Positions 27,823-37,499 of a DNA stretch of 62,857 nucleotides are shown piece by piece; position 1 is the stretch's first letter, and each line of letters begins with the position of its first letter. Below the pieces are notes generated by a model. It did not search any database and had not been told where the DNA came from. It saw nothing but the letters and a program-made list of their open reading frames with translations. Origin of the DNA: an uncultured bacterium (lineage in GTDB: Bacteria; Planctomycetota; UBA1135; GCA-002686595); assembly GCA_937905825.1 (NCBI GenBank), contig CALCXM010000094.1, forward strand, positions 1-62,857, read 5' to 3'. The position numbers and the translations under genes are program-made.

Positions 27823-29289
27823 ATGAGCCGAATTCTTCTAATCGACCTGAACATCTTTGCCGGATATCCATCGATTGCGATCGGATACTTGGTCTCTTCA
27901 CTGCGCGATGCGTCCTACCAAGTGGAAGTCCTTTCGCCATTGGTCGTCGGTGTCCGTCCGCCTGCGCGCGAGGTCGTGGAAAGGGCTTGGCACCATTGGG
28001 AACGGCGTATTTCTTATTCCAGTAGGGATTGGATCATCCATCCGCGTCGCTGGCTGGGTGGCTTGCGCACGCGCTGGCGAGGACGTGGCAAACACCACAT
28101 CGTCGATGCCTGCCGGGAGCACCTTCAGGGCGACTATGACTTGATCATGATCTCTGCTTACACCGATGAACTAATGGTGTGCGAGGAGATCGCAAGAATG
28201 GTTCAAGCGCGGGGCATTCCGCTGCTAATCGGTGGGCCTATCTTTTCACAAGCCTCCGTCGCCGAGCTTTGGGCGGAAATACCCGGTGTCACGGCAGTGG
28301 TCGGCGCAGAGTCCGAACGTTCGGTTGCCGAATTGGTTCAAGCCACGTTGACCGGCAACGACTTGAGTGTGTACTCGGGCGTGTTCTTGCCGGGTGGCAG
28401 GCGCGGCCCGACAAGCGAATCCGAGAAGGAGCTCAATACCCTGCCGACCCCGGACTTCACCGACTTCCCATGGAGTCAATACAGCCACCGCATCATCCCG
28501 ATCCTCGCAAGCCGCGGCTGCGGTTGGGGCAAGTGCAAGTTTTGTGGCGACATTGTCACCGCCAATGGCCGGGGCTATCGCGCTCGAGCGGTCGATAACG
28601 TCCTCGATGAGATGCGGGTGCAGAGCGATCGGCACCAGACACGCAACTTTGCTTTCTTGGACCTCAAGCTCAACTCCAGGCCATCGTTGTGGCGGCAAAT
28701 GATCGATCGCATCGGCGAAGAGCTGTCCGATGCCCGCTGGATTGGAGCGGTGCATGTGCCCGTGAACACCGAGTGCGGTCTCACTCCACAAGACCTACGC
28801 AACGCGAAAGATGCGGGCATGGTCCGCCTGACTTTTGGTTTGGAGTCGGGTAGCCAACGCATTCTGGATGCCATGGACAAGGGCACCCGCGTGGAACGCA
28901 ACATAGAGTTCATCCAAGACGCCAACGCGGCAGGCATTAGCGTGCGCGCCACCGTTATCCAGGGCTACCCCGGGGAAACCGCCGAGGACCTGAACAAGAC
29001 CGTCAGCATGCTCGAAGAAGTTCAGAGCAACTTGGACCGCGTGCGCTTGAATCGCATCAACGTCCTGGAAGGAACCTTGCTCGCCGATGACTACGCGAAC
29101 GACCCTTCCAGTCTCGAAGGGATTGAGGATTTGAACTGGACCCACTCCCGCGCGTGGAGCGAATACCGCAATCCATCCTTCCGGGCGCCAGAATACCGCA
29201 ACGCAATGCGGCGCCTGCTGAGGGCTGTCCACCACATCAATCGCAAGCCGATCCAAGAAGGCGCTCGCGCATTTCATGGAATGATGTAG
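27823..29289 (+). CDS. B12-binding radical SAM protein
   Basis: 488 residues. The N-terminal part (about 1-180) is a cobalamin-binding-like Rossmann domain (LIDLNIFAGYPSIAIGYL, LLIGGP), and the radical SAM barrel follows, with cysteines C233, C238 and C241 in RGCGWGKCKFC. The spacing is CX4CX2C rather than the textbook CX3CX2C; I believe similar WGKC spacings occur in this family. GLESGSQRIL and GYPGETAEDL are typical SAM- and barrel-binding motifs. The ATG follows AAGGA at 12 bases. The reaction (methylation, rearrangement or other) is not determinable. It is followed by a secreted hydrolase with a 194-base gap, so co-transcription is uncertain. Confidence 0.87.
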   Translation: MSRILLIDLNIFAGYPSIAIGYLVSSLRDASYQVEVLSPLVVGVRPPAREVVERAWHHWERRISYSSRDWIIHPRRWLGGLRTRWRGRGKHHIVDACREHLQGDYDLIMISAYTDELMVCEEIARMVQARGIPLLIGGPIFSQASVAELWAEIPGVTAVVGAESERSVAELVQATLTGNDLSVYSGVFLPGGRRGPTSESEKELNTLPTPDFTDFPWSQYSHRIIPILASRGCGWGKCKFCGDIVTANGRGYRARAVDNVLDEMRVQSDRHQTRNFAFLDLKLNSRPSLWRQMIDRIGEELSDARWIGAVHVPVNTECGLTPQDLRNAKDAGMVRLTFGLESGSQRILDAMDKGTRVERNIEFIQDANAAGISVRATVIQGYPGETAEDLNKTVSMLEEVQSNLDRVRLNRINVLEGTLLADDYANDPSSLEGIEDLNWTHSRAWSEYRNPSFRAPEYRNAMRRLLRAVHHINRKPIQEGARAFHGMM

Positions 29290-29483
29290 GGGCAGCCGAC
29301 TCCCCTGGCAAGCCCCCCCCAGACATCGGCATCGTGCGGGGCCGGGATCAGGTGATTTCCCCGGCGCTATGTGCAGAAGCAGGCTACGATTCGGAGCGAC
29401 CGCGAACCGGGTTCGTTGTCCCCGACGACGTGCCCCTAGACGGACTCCGAGCCTCTCCCCCAACCATGAACGAAGGCCCTGCG

Positions 29484-31925
29484 ATGTTCTCCCTCCGCTC
29501 CCTCCGGATCCTCCTGGCAACTCTGCTCATGGCTGGCTCCCTTCAAGCTTCTGATCTGAAGCTCGATGGCCAGCGCTCCGTCGTCAAGATGATGGCGGAC
29601 GATGTGCAGATTAGCGTTCACGGCGGGCCCAACTTGCCGGTGACCCTGCTCATCGATGTCAGCCCGGGCCCGAGCGTGGTGCAAGGGCAGACCTTTGAGA
29701 TCGGACGCACTCCCGCGATGGTTGCAATACCGATCGGCATCACGGACGCCAACGGCGACCTCAGCATTTCTACTCGCGTGCCCTCCGGCCCGCGCCTCAA
29801 TGGAAAGGTGCTGTACATGATTGCGCTCGTTACCGACGGGAGCCTCCCGTGGCCGGCGAGTACCGGAGCGAGCCGCGGCGTTGATCTCACCGTCCTCGAT
29901 CGCAACATCGACCTGGCGGGCAATGGGCTGGCGCAGTTTCCGTTCATGGAGCATGTTTCGGCGATCAATCAAGGCTCGAGTGTTGAACTCGGGATCGACC
30001 CAACGCGCTTCCCGGTGATTCAAGGCAAGACCGCGGACGTCTACGTCGTCGCATCGAAGACCCGCGCGCAGTGGATCGCCGACCCGACGCTGATCGACGC
30101 TTCCGGAGCACCGCAAACGTTTTCCTTCAGCGGCACGACCATCCAGGCCAACACACTTGTGATCGACACGGGGCTTCTGCCGGGACCGGACACGACTCCT
30201 GGATCTGGCGACACGCGAGTCGGCGTCCCCTACGACGTCGTCATCGACTTCGACCAGAACGGCACCTTCGATGGTCTCGACTTGATCGACGGGTACTTGG
30301 ACCGTGAAGCTGGATTCTATGTGGTGCGCGACACCACCATCGGAGGCAGCGAGTTGGCGCCGGGTGCGGGCCCGCATCCTGTTACCGAGATCCTGTACGA
30401 CCTTGCGGGCAGCTGGACTCCGGTAGCGGGCAGTCCGATCACCATGCTGCGCCAGGACTTGTACTACCCGACCAATATCGCCTCCCTCGGGAAGCTGCCC
30501 TTGGTGATCGTCGCCCACGGCAACGGTCATGACTACCCGTGGTACGACCACATTGGCTATCACCTCGCGTCCCATGGCTACATCGTCATGAGCCACTCGA
30601 ACGACGTGGTGCCGGGCACGTACTCAGCATCGCTGACAACCCTCGACAACACCGATGCACTGATCGGCCTGCAGTCGGTCATCGCTCAGGGCGCCCTCAA
30701 CGGTCACATCGATGCCAACAACATCGTCTGGATCGGTCATAGCCGCGGTGGCGACGGAATCGTGCGTGCCTACGATCTCTTGCACGACGGCACCTTCACG
30801 ATGACCAACTACGGCATCGAAGACATCAAGCTGCTCTCGAGCATCACTCCGGTGCAGGACGGTGGCCTCGCGAGTTCCAACCCCCACGACGTCCCCTATC
30901 ATCTGTGGGTTGGCAGTGGCGACACGAATGTCCCCGGCTGCCCGATCTTTGACCGCGAGCAGTGGTACATCCTGCGCGACCGGGCCTCGGGCTACCGGCA
31001 ATCGACCACTTTGTACGGCGCGGGCCACGGGTGGTTTCACACGCAAAGCCACCTGTACCCTTGGGGCGCGTGGGTCACGGGCCCTTGTCAGATTGGCGAG
31101 GCGAACACGCACCTCATCATGAAGGGCTACTTCATCCCGTTGCTCAAGCACTACCTCGAAGGCGACGTGCCTTCCAAGGACTTTCTCTGGCGGCAGTACG
31201 ACAGCTTCCGTCCGATCGGCGTTCCCTTCGATCCGTGCATCACCGTCAACTTGACCTACCAGGACAATCCGAACGCGGGTGTGTTGGTCCTCGACAATCA
31301 CAAGAGCGCCAGCTCCACGGCCATCGCAAGCTCCGGCGCCAACGTGAGCAGCACAGCGCCCGAACTGATTGAGGGCCGACTCGACGACGGCAACAATTTC
31401 CTCGAGTGGACCCCGAGCGATCCCTTCAACGGCTTCACCATGGCGAGCTTCGAAGACGACAGCAGCGGCGCCGTCATCGGCTTTGATGGAGTCGCCGACT
31501 ACGACCTGACCTACACCTTGCTGCCAGGCCAACGAGATCTGTCGAGCCACGACTTCCTTTCCTTCCGGGCGGCGCAAACCACGCGCCACCCATTCACGCT
31601 CGCCGAGCTGAGCGATCTGACCTTTACGGTCACTCTGGTCGATCGGTCCGGACAAAAGAGCTCGATCAACATCGGTGCCTGGGGCGGTGGAATCGAAGAA
31701 CCCTATCAACGCAGCACGACCCCGGGGAACAGTTCCTGCAACGGACCAGGGGTGGGCTGGAACAACGAGTTCGAGACGGTTCGCATTCCTCTTGACGGTT
31801 TCCTCAACAACGGCCATCCGCTCAAGCTGACGGAGATCCATCAACTTCGATTCGAGTTTGGTCCTTCTTGGGGCTCACCAGTCGGACGCATCGGTCTGGG
31901 CGAAATCGAATTCACAGGACGCTAG
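29484..31925 (+). CDS. Secreted alpha/beta hydrolase (PET-hydrolase/PAF-acetylhydrolase-like)
   Basis: 813 residues with a signal peptide (FSLRSLRILLATLLMAGSLQA). About 320 residues of beta-rich N-terminal domain precede an alpha/beta hydrolase: oxyanion segment VIVAHGNGHD, nucleophile elbow GHSRGG with S420, and catalytic His in GAGHGWFH (H515). The last about 230 residues form a beta-sandwich resembling carbohydrate-binding or sugar-binding modules (FVTLVDRSGQ-type strands). The ORF is open back to 29154, but GAAGG seven bases before the ATG at 29484 and the signal peptide decide the start. Esterase or lipase activity is inferred. The small gene downstream begins six bases after its stop. 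Confidence 0.83.
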   Translation: MFSLRSLRILLATLLMAGSLQASDLKLDGQRSVVKMMADDVQISVHGGPNLPVTLLIDVSPGPSVVQGQTFEIGRTPAMVAIPIGITDANGDLSISTRVPSGPRLNGKVLYMIALVTDGSLPWPASTGASRGVDLTVLDRNIDLAGNGLAQFPFMEHVSAINQGSSVELGIDPTRFPVIQGKTADVYVVASKTRAQWIADPTLIDASGAPQTFSFSGTTIQANTLVIDTGLLPGPDTTPGSGDTRVGVPYDVVIDFDQNGTFDGLDLIDGYLDREAGFYVVRDTTIGGSELAPGAGPHPVTEILYDLAGSWTPVAGSPITMLRQDLYYPTNIASLGKLPLVIVAHGNGHDYPWYDHIGYHLASHGYIVMSHSNDVVPGTYSASLTTLDNTDALIGLQSVIAQGALNGHIDANNIVWIGHSRGGDGIVRAYDLLHDGTFTMTNYGIEDIKLLSSITPVQDGGLASSNPHDVPYHLWVGSGDTNVPGCPIFDREQWYILRDRASGYRQSTTLYGAGHGWFHTQSHLYPWGAWVTGPCQIGEANTHLIMKGYFIPLLKHYLEGDVPSKDFLWRQYDSFRPIGVPFDPCITVNLTYQDNPNAGVLVLDNHKSASSTAIASSGANVSSTAPELIEGRLDDGNNFLEWTPSDPFNGFTMASFEDDSSGAVIGFDGVADYDLTYTLLPGQRDLSSHDFLSFRAAQTTRHPFTLAELSDLTFTVTLVDRSGQKSSINIGAWGGGIEEPYQRSTTPGNSSCNGPGVGWNNEFETVRIPLDGFLNNGHPLKLTEIHQLRFEFGPSWGSPVGRIGLGEIEFTGR

Positions 31926-31931
31926 AAGAAC

Positions 31932-32567
31932 ATGAACATCAACCTAATCACAAAGTCCGCCGTCCTGCTGGCGGCCCTAGGTCTTGGCGTTGCCGCCACG
32001 CTTCTCGGCGAGAGCCCGCAGAGCCCGCTGCCGGTGCCGGAGCTTCCCGCCACACCGCAAGAGGGCGACGTCGGTCTCTTGTCAGCCCAACGCTTCGAGC
32101 TGGATCGAGCCTACTCCCACGGTTGGCGCCGGGAGCGCCCCTCGGTCCGTTCCGGTTGGCTGTTGGTTCTGTCCGTGAAGCCAGATCTGGTCAGGCGTCT
32201 AGAAACCCACGAACCGGTTTTGTACGTCGGCTCGCAGACCGCCGAACGCATCAATGTGGGCTTTGAGTCAGGCCACGTCGTCGCTGTTGTCCCGGGTGAC
32301 TTCCAGCTCGAGGACGCCCCGATCTTCTTCGGCAGCCCAGCACTTCCCGAAGAGGTCGACGCCGCCCGCATCGAGATGGAATTGCGCGCCGCTATGGGCG
32401 CGGGCAAACGGGCCATGTCGGCGGGTCAAGTGGCCGCCGTGTTGGGCGACCCGCTGCACCTAGGGGACCAAGACGAGTTGCGCATGATGGCGATCGATCT
32501 GATCCAAGAGTTCTCGCCCCAGGAACGAGGCCTGATCGAAAGCTCCCTCGTTCCGCGCTTGCGCTGA
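31932..32567 (+). CDS. Small exported protein of unknown function, hydrolase partner
   Basis: 211 residues starting six bases after the hydrolase, so the two are almost certainly co-transcribed. It begins with a signal or anchor helix (LITKSAVLLAALGLGVAATLL). The rest is mixed alpha/beta without any domain I recognise; notable stretches are SGWLLVLSVKPDLV and a helical C-terminus. No lipobox cysteine is seen. Function is unknown; the tight linkage suggests it works with the hydrolase. Confidence 0.65.
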   Translation: MNINLITKSAVLLAALGLGVAATLLGESPQSPLPVPELPATPQEGDVGLLSAQRFELDRAYSHGWRRERPSVRSGWLLVLSVKPDLVRRLETHEPVLYVGSQTAERINVGFESGHVVAVVPGDFQLEDAPIFFGSPALPEEVDAARIEMELRAAMGAGKRAMSAGQVAAVLGDPLHLGDQDELRMMAIDLIQEFSPQERGLIESSLVPRLR

Positions 32568-32617
32568 ACCGTTTGTCGCTTGGACGCACTCGGGCACACA
32601 AGCATCTCAAGACTCCC

Positions 32618-32633
32618 CGGGGCAAGCGCCCCG
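32618..32633. terminator. Candidate stem-loop between convergent genes
   Basis: Perfect 6-bp stem CGGGGC/GCCCCG with loop AAGC, 51 bases after the stop of the small exported protein and 37 bases before the end of prfC. It lies in the only gap between the convergent genes and has no T-tract. Confidence 0.45.
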
Positions 32634-32669
32634 TGACTGTTCCGGTTCACCGCGCGCCTGCCCGGGCCT

Positions 32670-34253
32670 CTAAGCGAAGTCGAGCAGTGTGTGCTCGGGG
32701 TTCAACTTGGCGGCAGCGCGCTTGTCCCAATCGCTTTGGAAGAGCACGACGATGCGGCCGCGGTCATCCCGCGTCATCAGTGACGTGCTCAGTGGCTTGA
32801 AGGGCAATTCCTCATTCGCAAGCCAAGCGCTGCATTGGTACGGCAGATAGGTGAGATGAGTCTCGACTCCGTACTCGTCATCCAGTCTGTACTGCAAGAC
32901 CTCCAGCTGCAGCCGACCGACGGCACCAATCAAGGTCTCGCCGCCACTTTCCGGAGTGAAGCGTTGGATTGCACCCTCGGCAATTAGGTTGCGCATGCCC
33001 TTGTCGAAGCGCTTGCGCAGGGACGTGCTCGTGGGCGAAATCCGCGCGAACAGTTCCGGTTGGAACATCGGGAGCGCCTTGTGCCGGAAGCCACCTCCGG
33101 AGGAGATCGTGTCGCCGATGTGAAACATGTCGCGACTGATCAAACCGACCACGTCGCCGGCGAAAGCCTCATCCAGCGCGTCGCGCGTCTTCGCAACGAC
33201 GCTGTGCGGGCGACTGAGCCGCACCATTTTGCCGAGCCGGTGGTGGTGAACACGTTTGTCCGCTTCAAAGGCCCCTGAACAAATGCGCAGGAAGGCGATG
33301 CAGTCACGGTGTCGACGATCCATGTTGGCCTGGATCTTGAAGACGAAGGCGCTGAATTCCTCCGTGGGCTCAACCATGACCGTGGATTCGTCGTCGTTCG
33401 TTACCTCCCGGGCATAGGGGCTCGGCGCCATCTCAACAAAGGCATCGAAGAAAGGCTCCAAGCCGAAGTTCGTTAGGGCCGAACCGAAGAATGACGGGGT
33501 GACCTTCCCCGCCAAGAACTGATCCTGGTCGAAGCGGTTGCCGGCGACATCGAGCAACTCCAGCTCGCCGCGGACCTTGTCGGCCAATTGGCTGCCCAGG
33601 CGTTCTTCGAACTCGTCCGACTCCACGGGGATACGCTCCACCTTGGACTTCTTGGCACCGGCCGCCGCTGTCTTTGTGAAGAGCTGCAACTCGTTCGCGC
33701 GCCGATCCACGACCCCGCGGAAATCTCGTCCGGACCCCACCGGCCAATTGAACGCACAGGCTTGCACGCCCAAGGCTTCCTCCAACTCCGTCAAGAGGTC
33801 CAGGGGATCACGCCCCGGCATGTCGAGCTTGTTGATGAAGGTCAGAATCGGAATCCCCCGCAAGCGGCAGACCTCGAAGAGTTTGCGCGTCTGCACCTCC
33901 ACGCCCTTGCCCGCGTCCAAAACCATGATGGCGGAGTCGGCTGCTGTCAGTGTGCGATAGGTGTCCTCACTGAAATCCTGGTGACCAGGCGTGTCCAGGA
34001 CATTGATCATCTGCCCCTTGTAGGGGAACTGCATGGCCGAGGACGTGATCGAAATCCCGCGCTCTTGCTCCATCCCCATCCAGTCCGAAGTGGCCTTGCG
34101 CCCCTTGCGGTTCTTCACCAAGCCGGCGCTTTGAATCAGGCCCGAATAGAGCAGCAGCTTTTCCGTCAGCGTCGTCTTGCCAGCGTCAGGGTGCGAGATG
34201 ATGGCGAAGGTCCGACGACGTTCGATCTCCCGTACGAGTTCAGGGGAAGCCAT
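32670..34253 (-). CDS. prfC: Peptide chain release factor 3
   Basis: 527-residue translational GTPase that recycles RF1/RF2 from the ribosome after termination. GTPase motifs are complete: G1 SHPDAGKTT (20-28), RGISITSS (switch I), DTPGHQDF, NKLD, and the RF3-specific SDWMxMExQRGISIT block (here SDWMGMEQERGISIT). Domains II and III follow, with FxGSALTNFGL and the family ending. Length matches RF3 (about 530). The start chosen is the ATG directly before the conserved region; an 18-codon extension to 34307 has no family support. The gap downstream (32568-32669) contains the stem-loop above. Confidence 0.97.
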   Translation of the reverse strand: MASPELVREIERRRTFAIISHPDAGKTTLTEKLLLYSGLIQSAGLVKNRKGRKATSDWMGMEQERGISITSSAMQFPYKGQMINVLDTPGHQDFSEDTYRTLTAADSAIMVLDAGKGVEVQTRKLFEVCRLRGIPILTFINKLDMPGRDPLDLLTELEEALGVQACAFNWPVGSGRDFRGVVDRRANELQLFTKTAAAGAKKSKVERIPVESDEFEERLGSQLADKVRGELELLDVAGNRFDQDQFLAGKVTPSFFGSALTNFGLEPFFDAFVEMAPSPYAREVTNDDESTVMVEPTEEFSAFVFKIQANMDRRHRDCIAFLRICSGAFEADKRVHHHRLGKMVRLSRPHSVVAKTRDALDEAFAGDVVGLISRDMFHIGDTISSGGGFRHKALPMFQPELFARISPTSTSLRKRFDKGMRNLIAEGAIQRFTPESGGETLIGAVGRLQLEVLQYRLDDEYGVETHLTYLPYQCSAWLANEELPFKPLSTSLMTRDDRGRIVVLFQSDWDKRAAAKLNPEHTLLDFA

Positions 34254-34840
34254 GGGGGGGGAAGGGTGGAGCAGGTGCGCTGGTATCAGGGAGGGGGCGG
34301 GCGTCACCTAGGTCGTCGAGGGCGCCACAAGGGGCGAGAGGATAAGCGATCCAAAGGACGTTGGTGCAGAAAACAGCCTGGATCAACAGCCTGCGCACTC
34401 GTTGGCGAATATAGCTGGGGATGACGACCGCCGTGGAGCGTCCGCTTTCTCGTTGGTTGCTTGGAATGGATCGCTCCGCTATTCGGCCTGGAGCTTCCTC
34501 CCGAATGCGAGCTGCCACCCCGCACCTCGGGGCACGCTCCATGCGCTCCGAGAGCGAGGGAGGGAGGGCTTCAGGAAAAGGCGACTGCAGAACGAGCTGT
34601 GCAGTCCGGGTCGTTCCGAGTTCTGCCCGTGCCCAGGGGACACCACAGACCTGGGGCCTCACTCCGGCGGCTTTTGAAGGCGCCGGGGTCAGCGTTCCTG
34701 CTTCAAACGTTCAAGTCGGCCTCCCGCACGGAGCGAGAGACCGACCCGATCCTGCCGGCGCGCTTCAACGGCGCTTCAGCGATTTCACTGGGGGTCCCAC
34801 CAGCAAGACTCGCTGGGAGTTGTCGAGCGCTCCACTCTTT
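34254..34840. other. Intergenic between prfC and the RCC1 remnant
   Basis: 587 bases upstream of prfC. Only unrecognised short ORFs are present; the prfC promoter is expected here. Confidence 0.4.
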
Positions 34841-35030
34841 TCACGGAAGCCAGGTGGTCGTCCAAGCATTCGAGAAATTAAAGCCGGCTCCGGAACATGT
34901 GTTGGCGACGTCTCGATACCAGAACTGGTAGTTAGCCACGACGCCGACGCCGTAGCTCGACTGGCCGAAGGGTTGGCCTTGGAAGTCGGTGAAGGTCGTC
35001 ATCCCGCAGATTCTCAGGGAGCGACTGATG
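34841..35030 (-). pseudogene. Fragment: C-terminal end of an FGDG/YQFWYRD-module protein
   Basis: The last about 55 residues, MTTFTDFQGQPFGQSSYG then [18 protein letters not shown] and GFNFSNAWTTTWLP, are nearly identical to the end of the RCC1 protein at 43955-45367 (TTFTDFQGQPFGQSS...YQFWYRD...FNFSNAW). Upstream, similarity ends within about 10 residues (RSLRICG against RSQIQV), where the glycosyltransferase gene begins to overlap. No FGDG start or RCC1 body remains. The original gene was truncated at its 5' side, probably when the PARG-like/glycosyltransferase segment arrived. Confidence 0.8.
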
Positions 35031-35033
35031 CAC

Positions 35034-36287
35034 TCACGGACGTTGCAGCGACTGAAGCACCCAGGGAACTCCACGGGCTAGCAGCAATAAAGTCTTGTAT
35101 CCGGCAAGTCCTAGGCAGGACGTGACAAGGAGCCAGGCGCTCCCCCCGAATGCGAATCCAAGTGCAGCCATGAATAACCCATCACCCTCCACAAGAAGGG
35201 TGATGAACAAGTGGACGCCCATGACGAGGCCAACTCCCATAGGTGCATAAAGGAGGGAGACACTTTCCAAGAAACCAGGCGACTCTTGATCGGCCCCTTC
35301 ACATTCGTCGATTGCGGTTTCGTTCTCGTCCGGTGGCGAAGGATCTTGGGTCCTCCGAAGCTCAATCATAGATCCGATACGAGCCCGCTCTTGAAGCATT
35401 GCAAAGCCGCTTCCCGAAACATCAAACTCGGTTTGCTTGCCTGGCTGCTCTCCCCTGTTGGCTCCCTGCCGAACCAAGGCATAACGCGCGGAGGAGCTCG
35501 CGCCCGGCGCGCAAGCACTGGACGTCACGGAGTCAATCCAGGCTATCCCGCACTGACGTGATGCCACGCGCCAGCGCTGCAGACCTTCAGCGAAAGTGGG
35601 GGCTGCATCGAGAAGGGAACCGTGCGCGACTGCAAACGAGGTTAGTTCAAAGGTACGTGCCACGATGCTCGAGACCGACGCAATTGGGAACTGCCCTGTA
35701 CCGCAGGCAAGGTCACGGCCAGTGCGAGCGCGACGAACAACGTCGCCATTGGCGGGCAGAGGCGATCCCCGTCCAGGTTGTAGGGCGCCGAGACGAGCAT
35801 CCGCCCGCACCACATCTTGCTTAGCGACCGTCAGCATGAGTTCGTGATCTTGGTCGAGAGCGGCAATTCCCATCTCAAGATGATCCGGATACCAGGCGTC
35901 GCCCGGTTCTAGGTAGGCGATGTATTCTGCGGCAGTGACGAGTAGCGCCCACTCGCGCGGACTCATCTCTCCCGCAAGGTCGACAAGGACGTCGATCGAC
36001 TCGATGAAACGACGATACAGCAGTGCCGACTCTCGAACCTCATGCGAGTAGCCCACCACAACAATGTCGACCCTGCCAAAGGACTGCGAAAGGATCGACC
36101 TCAACGCGGCATTGAGTTGCCGCGTTGTCTTGTAGTTGGCAAGGACTACAGCAAGGCTGCGTCGAGTACTCACGCACTTCCGGCCAACTCTTGACCTCTG
36201 CAATTGGGGAGCCGGTGTCGGTGCCAGCGCCACGCACAAATGTCCCCTCTGATTTTCGCTAGATCCAGTTTGCAGGCGCTTGTTCAT
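35034..36287 (-). CDS. Membrane GT-A (family 2-like) glycosyltransferase
   Basis: 417 residues. The N-terminal nucleotide-sugar domain has LAVVLANYKTTRQLNAAL RSI and YLEPGDAWYPDHLE (127-138), the position of the GT2 DxD/EPGD motif. The last about 75 residues contain two or three hydrophobic helices (SLLYAPMGVGLVMGVHLFI, ALGFAFGGSAWLLVTSCLGL), so the enzyme is membrane-bound. It starts 15 bases after the PARG-like stop, indicating an operon. Acceptor and sugar are unknown. The first bases ATGAACAAGCG and MNKRxxxGS also open the PARG-like protein. Confidence 0.78.
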   Translation of the reverse strand: MNKRLQTGSSENQRGHLCVALAPTPAPQLQRSRVGRKCVSTRRSLAVVLANYKTTRQLNAALRSILSQSFGRVDIVVVGYSHEVRESALLYRRFIESIDVLVDLAGEMSPREWALLVTAAEYIAYLEPGDAWYPDHLEMGIAALDQDHELMLTVAKQDVVRADARLGALQPGRGSPLPANGDVVRRARTGRDLACGTGQFPIASVSSIVARTFELTSFAVAHGSLLDAAPTFAEGLQRWRVASRQCGIAWIDSVTSSACAPGASSSARYALVRQGANRGEQPGKQTEFDVSGSGFAMLQERARIGSMIELRRTQDPSPPDENETAIDECEGADQESPGFLESVSLLYAPMGVGLVMGVHLFITLLVEGDGLFMAALGFAFGGSAWLLVTSCLGLAGYKTLLLLARGVPWVLQSLQRP

Positions 36288-36302
36288 CGGATCAGGTGAG
36301 GC

Positions 36303-37391
36303 TTAGCCCAGCGATGGACCGGAGAAGTCGGACTCCGGTGGGCGGCCCTGGACATCCGCCAATAGACAGCACTTCGGCGGTTCATAGGGCACATGGTTTT
36401 CATTGGCCTCGCCCCAGCAATATCTGGCTCGCGTTAATCTTCCGACTGCATCCTCAAGCGTAGATCCGTTGAGACGTTCGGCAACTGCGATTGCGTGCTC
36501 CAAAGAACTGTGATCTAGACCCGTGTGCCCCCACCAGAAACAGACTCGCTCCACCCCTGCAGTTCCCGCTGCAAGCAACTGGATTGCGGCGACAAGGCCC
36601 TTGTTCCCTCCAAAGGCTCCGCAGCCCCAGTGCCCTGTGTGCAAGGTGGCGCGACCCGACCGCCGAACGATGGCGCTAGAGCCAGCATGCGCGATCATGA
36701 AGAGTTCGCGGATTTGCTCTTCGGTGTACTCTCCGAATGAAGGTCGAAGTGCTGCGAGAGCGAGGATATTGGAGCGGGTGGGCGGATTTAGGACCTTGGT
36801 CGCCGCCTGCACTTGGTTCGTGGAAGCGCCACCAAACAGGTCTCCGTACAAATGGGTAGTGTCGAGTGAGCACCGGCGCGGAGCCCCTTCGATCAAAACG
36901 GGCGTCGCCTCACCACCCTCTTGGGTACGGCGTGTGAGTCCCCCTTGTCCATGCAGGCCGGACTCGATTGCATAGGCGACTGATGCTAGGCAAGGGTGCT
37001 CGGTTATTTGGAGCTCATCCTGTGCCAGGAGCGATCCCTCCCCGTAGCCAAAGAGGAATGGGTCGGCGAAGTTCAAGTGCCAGTGCGTCGTGTCGTCATC
37101 AGCGGAAGGCTCGGGGTAGGTAAAGAATCCTCTCTTTGGGACGATGCTTTCCGGGGTGCAGAGGATCTCAGGGGCCCCCGCGCCTCTCCACCGGGATGCA
37201 CGGACTTCTCCGTCGTGGAGCGCATTTGGGGGAGTCGCCAATAGCGCGACCGCGATTTTGTTCGCGTGTCTCCAGCGCGGTTTGAAATCAGTGGCGAGCT
37301 CGCTCACTGTCCAAGTGGCCTCGCCCAGCAGTTCGGAATCGGAGTGGGTTGAGCCTGGAAGAGGTCGCTTGTTCATGAGAGGCGGGCTCAT
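36303..37391 (-). CDS. Divergent PARG-like macro-fold protein
   Basis: 362 residues resembling poly(ADP-ribose) glycohydrolase. TGHWGCGAFGG (252-262) matches the diphosphate-binding loop TGNWGCGAFGG of eukaryotic PARG, and CFWWG (284-288) matches the following YFTFG strand. The catalytic region reads NFADPFLFGYGEG then QDE at 124-126, where PARG has GGG...QEE: the second acidic residue (the catalytic Glu) is retained, but the GGG stretch is not. It is therefore a likely ADP-ribosyl hydrolase or ADP-ribose binder with altered loop. It heads a two-gene operon with a glycosyltransferase and is divergent from an NrtR-type gene. ATG at 37391 or 37376. Confidence 0.78.
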   Translation of the reverse strand: MSPPLMNKRPLPGSTHSDSELLGEATWTVSELATDFKPRWRHANKIAVALLATPPNALHDGEVRASRWRGAGAPEILCTPESIVPKRGFFTYPEPSADDDTTHWHLNFADPFLFGYGEGSLLAQDELQITEHPCLASVAYAIESGLHGQGGLTRRTQEGGEATPVLIEGAPRRCSLDTTHLYGDLFGGASTNQVQAATKVLNPPTRSNILALAALRPSFGEYTEEQIRELFMIAHAGSSAIVRRSGRATLHTGHWGCGAFGGNKGLVAAIQLLAAGTAGVERVCFWWGHTGLDHSSLEHAIAVAERLNGSTLEDAVGRLTRARYCWGEANENHVPYEPPKCCLLADVQGRPPESDFSGPSLG

Positions 37392-37499
37392 TCGATTTGA
37401 GCTAGATGCTGCGAGGTCAAACGGTTGGTGAGGAGGGATGATCCTTCTCGCGCCGGTGCCAGTGTAGAGGCCCTGCGAGTGACCAACTGGCCATTAATG

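Noticed and set aside
29436..31844. Two long minus-strand ORFs (386 and 406 residues) over the alpha/beta hydrolase
   Set aside because: Fully antisense to the hydrolase, which has a signal peptide and catalytic motifs; no similarity in the antisense frames.
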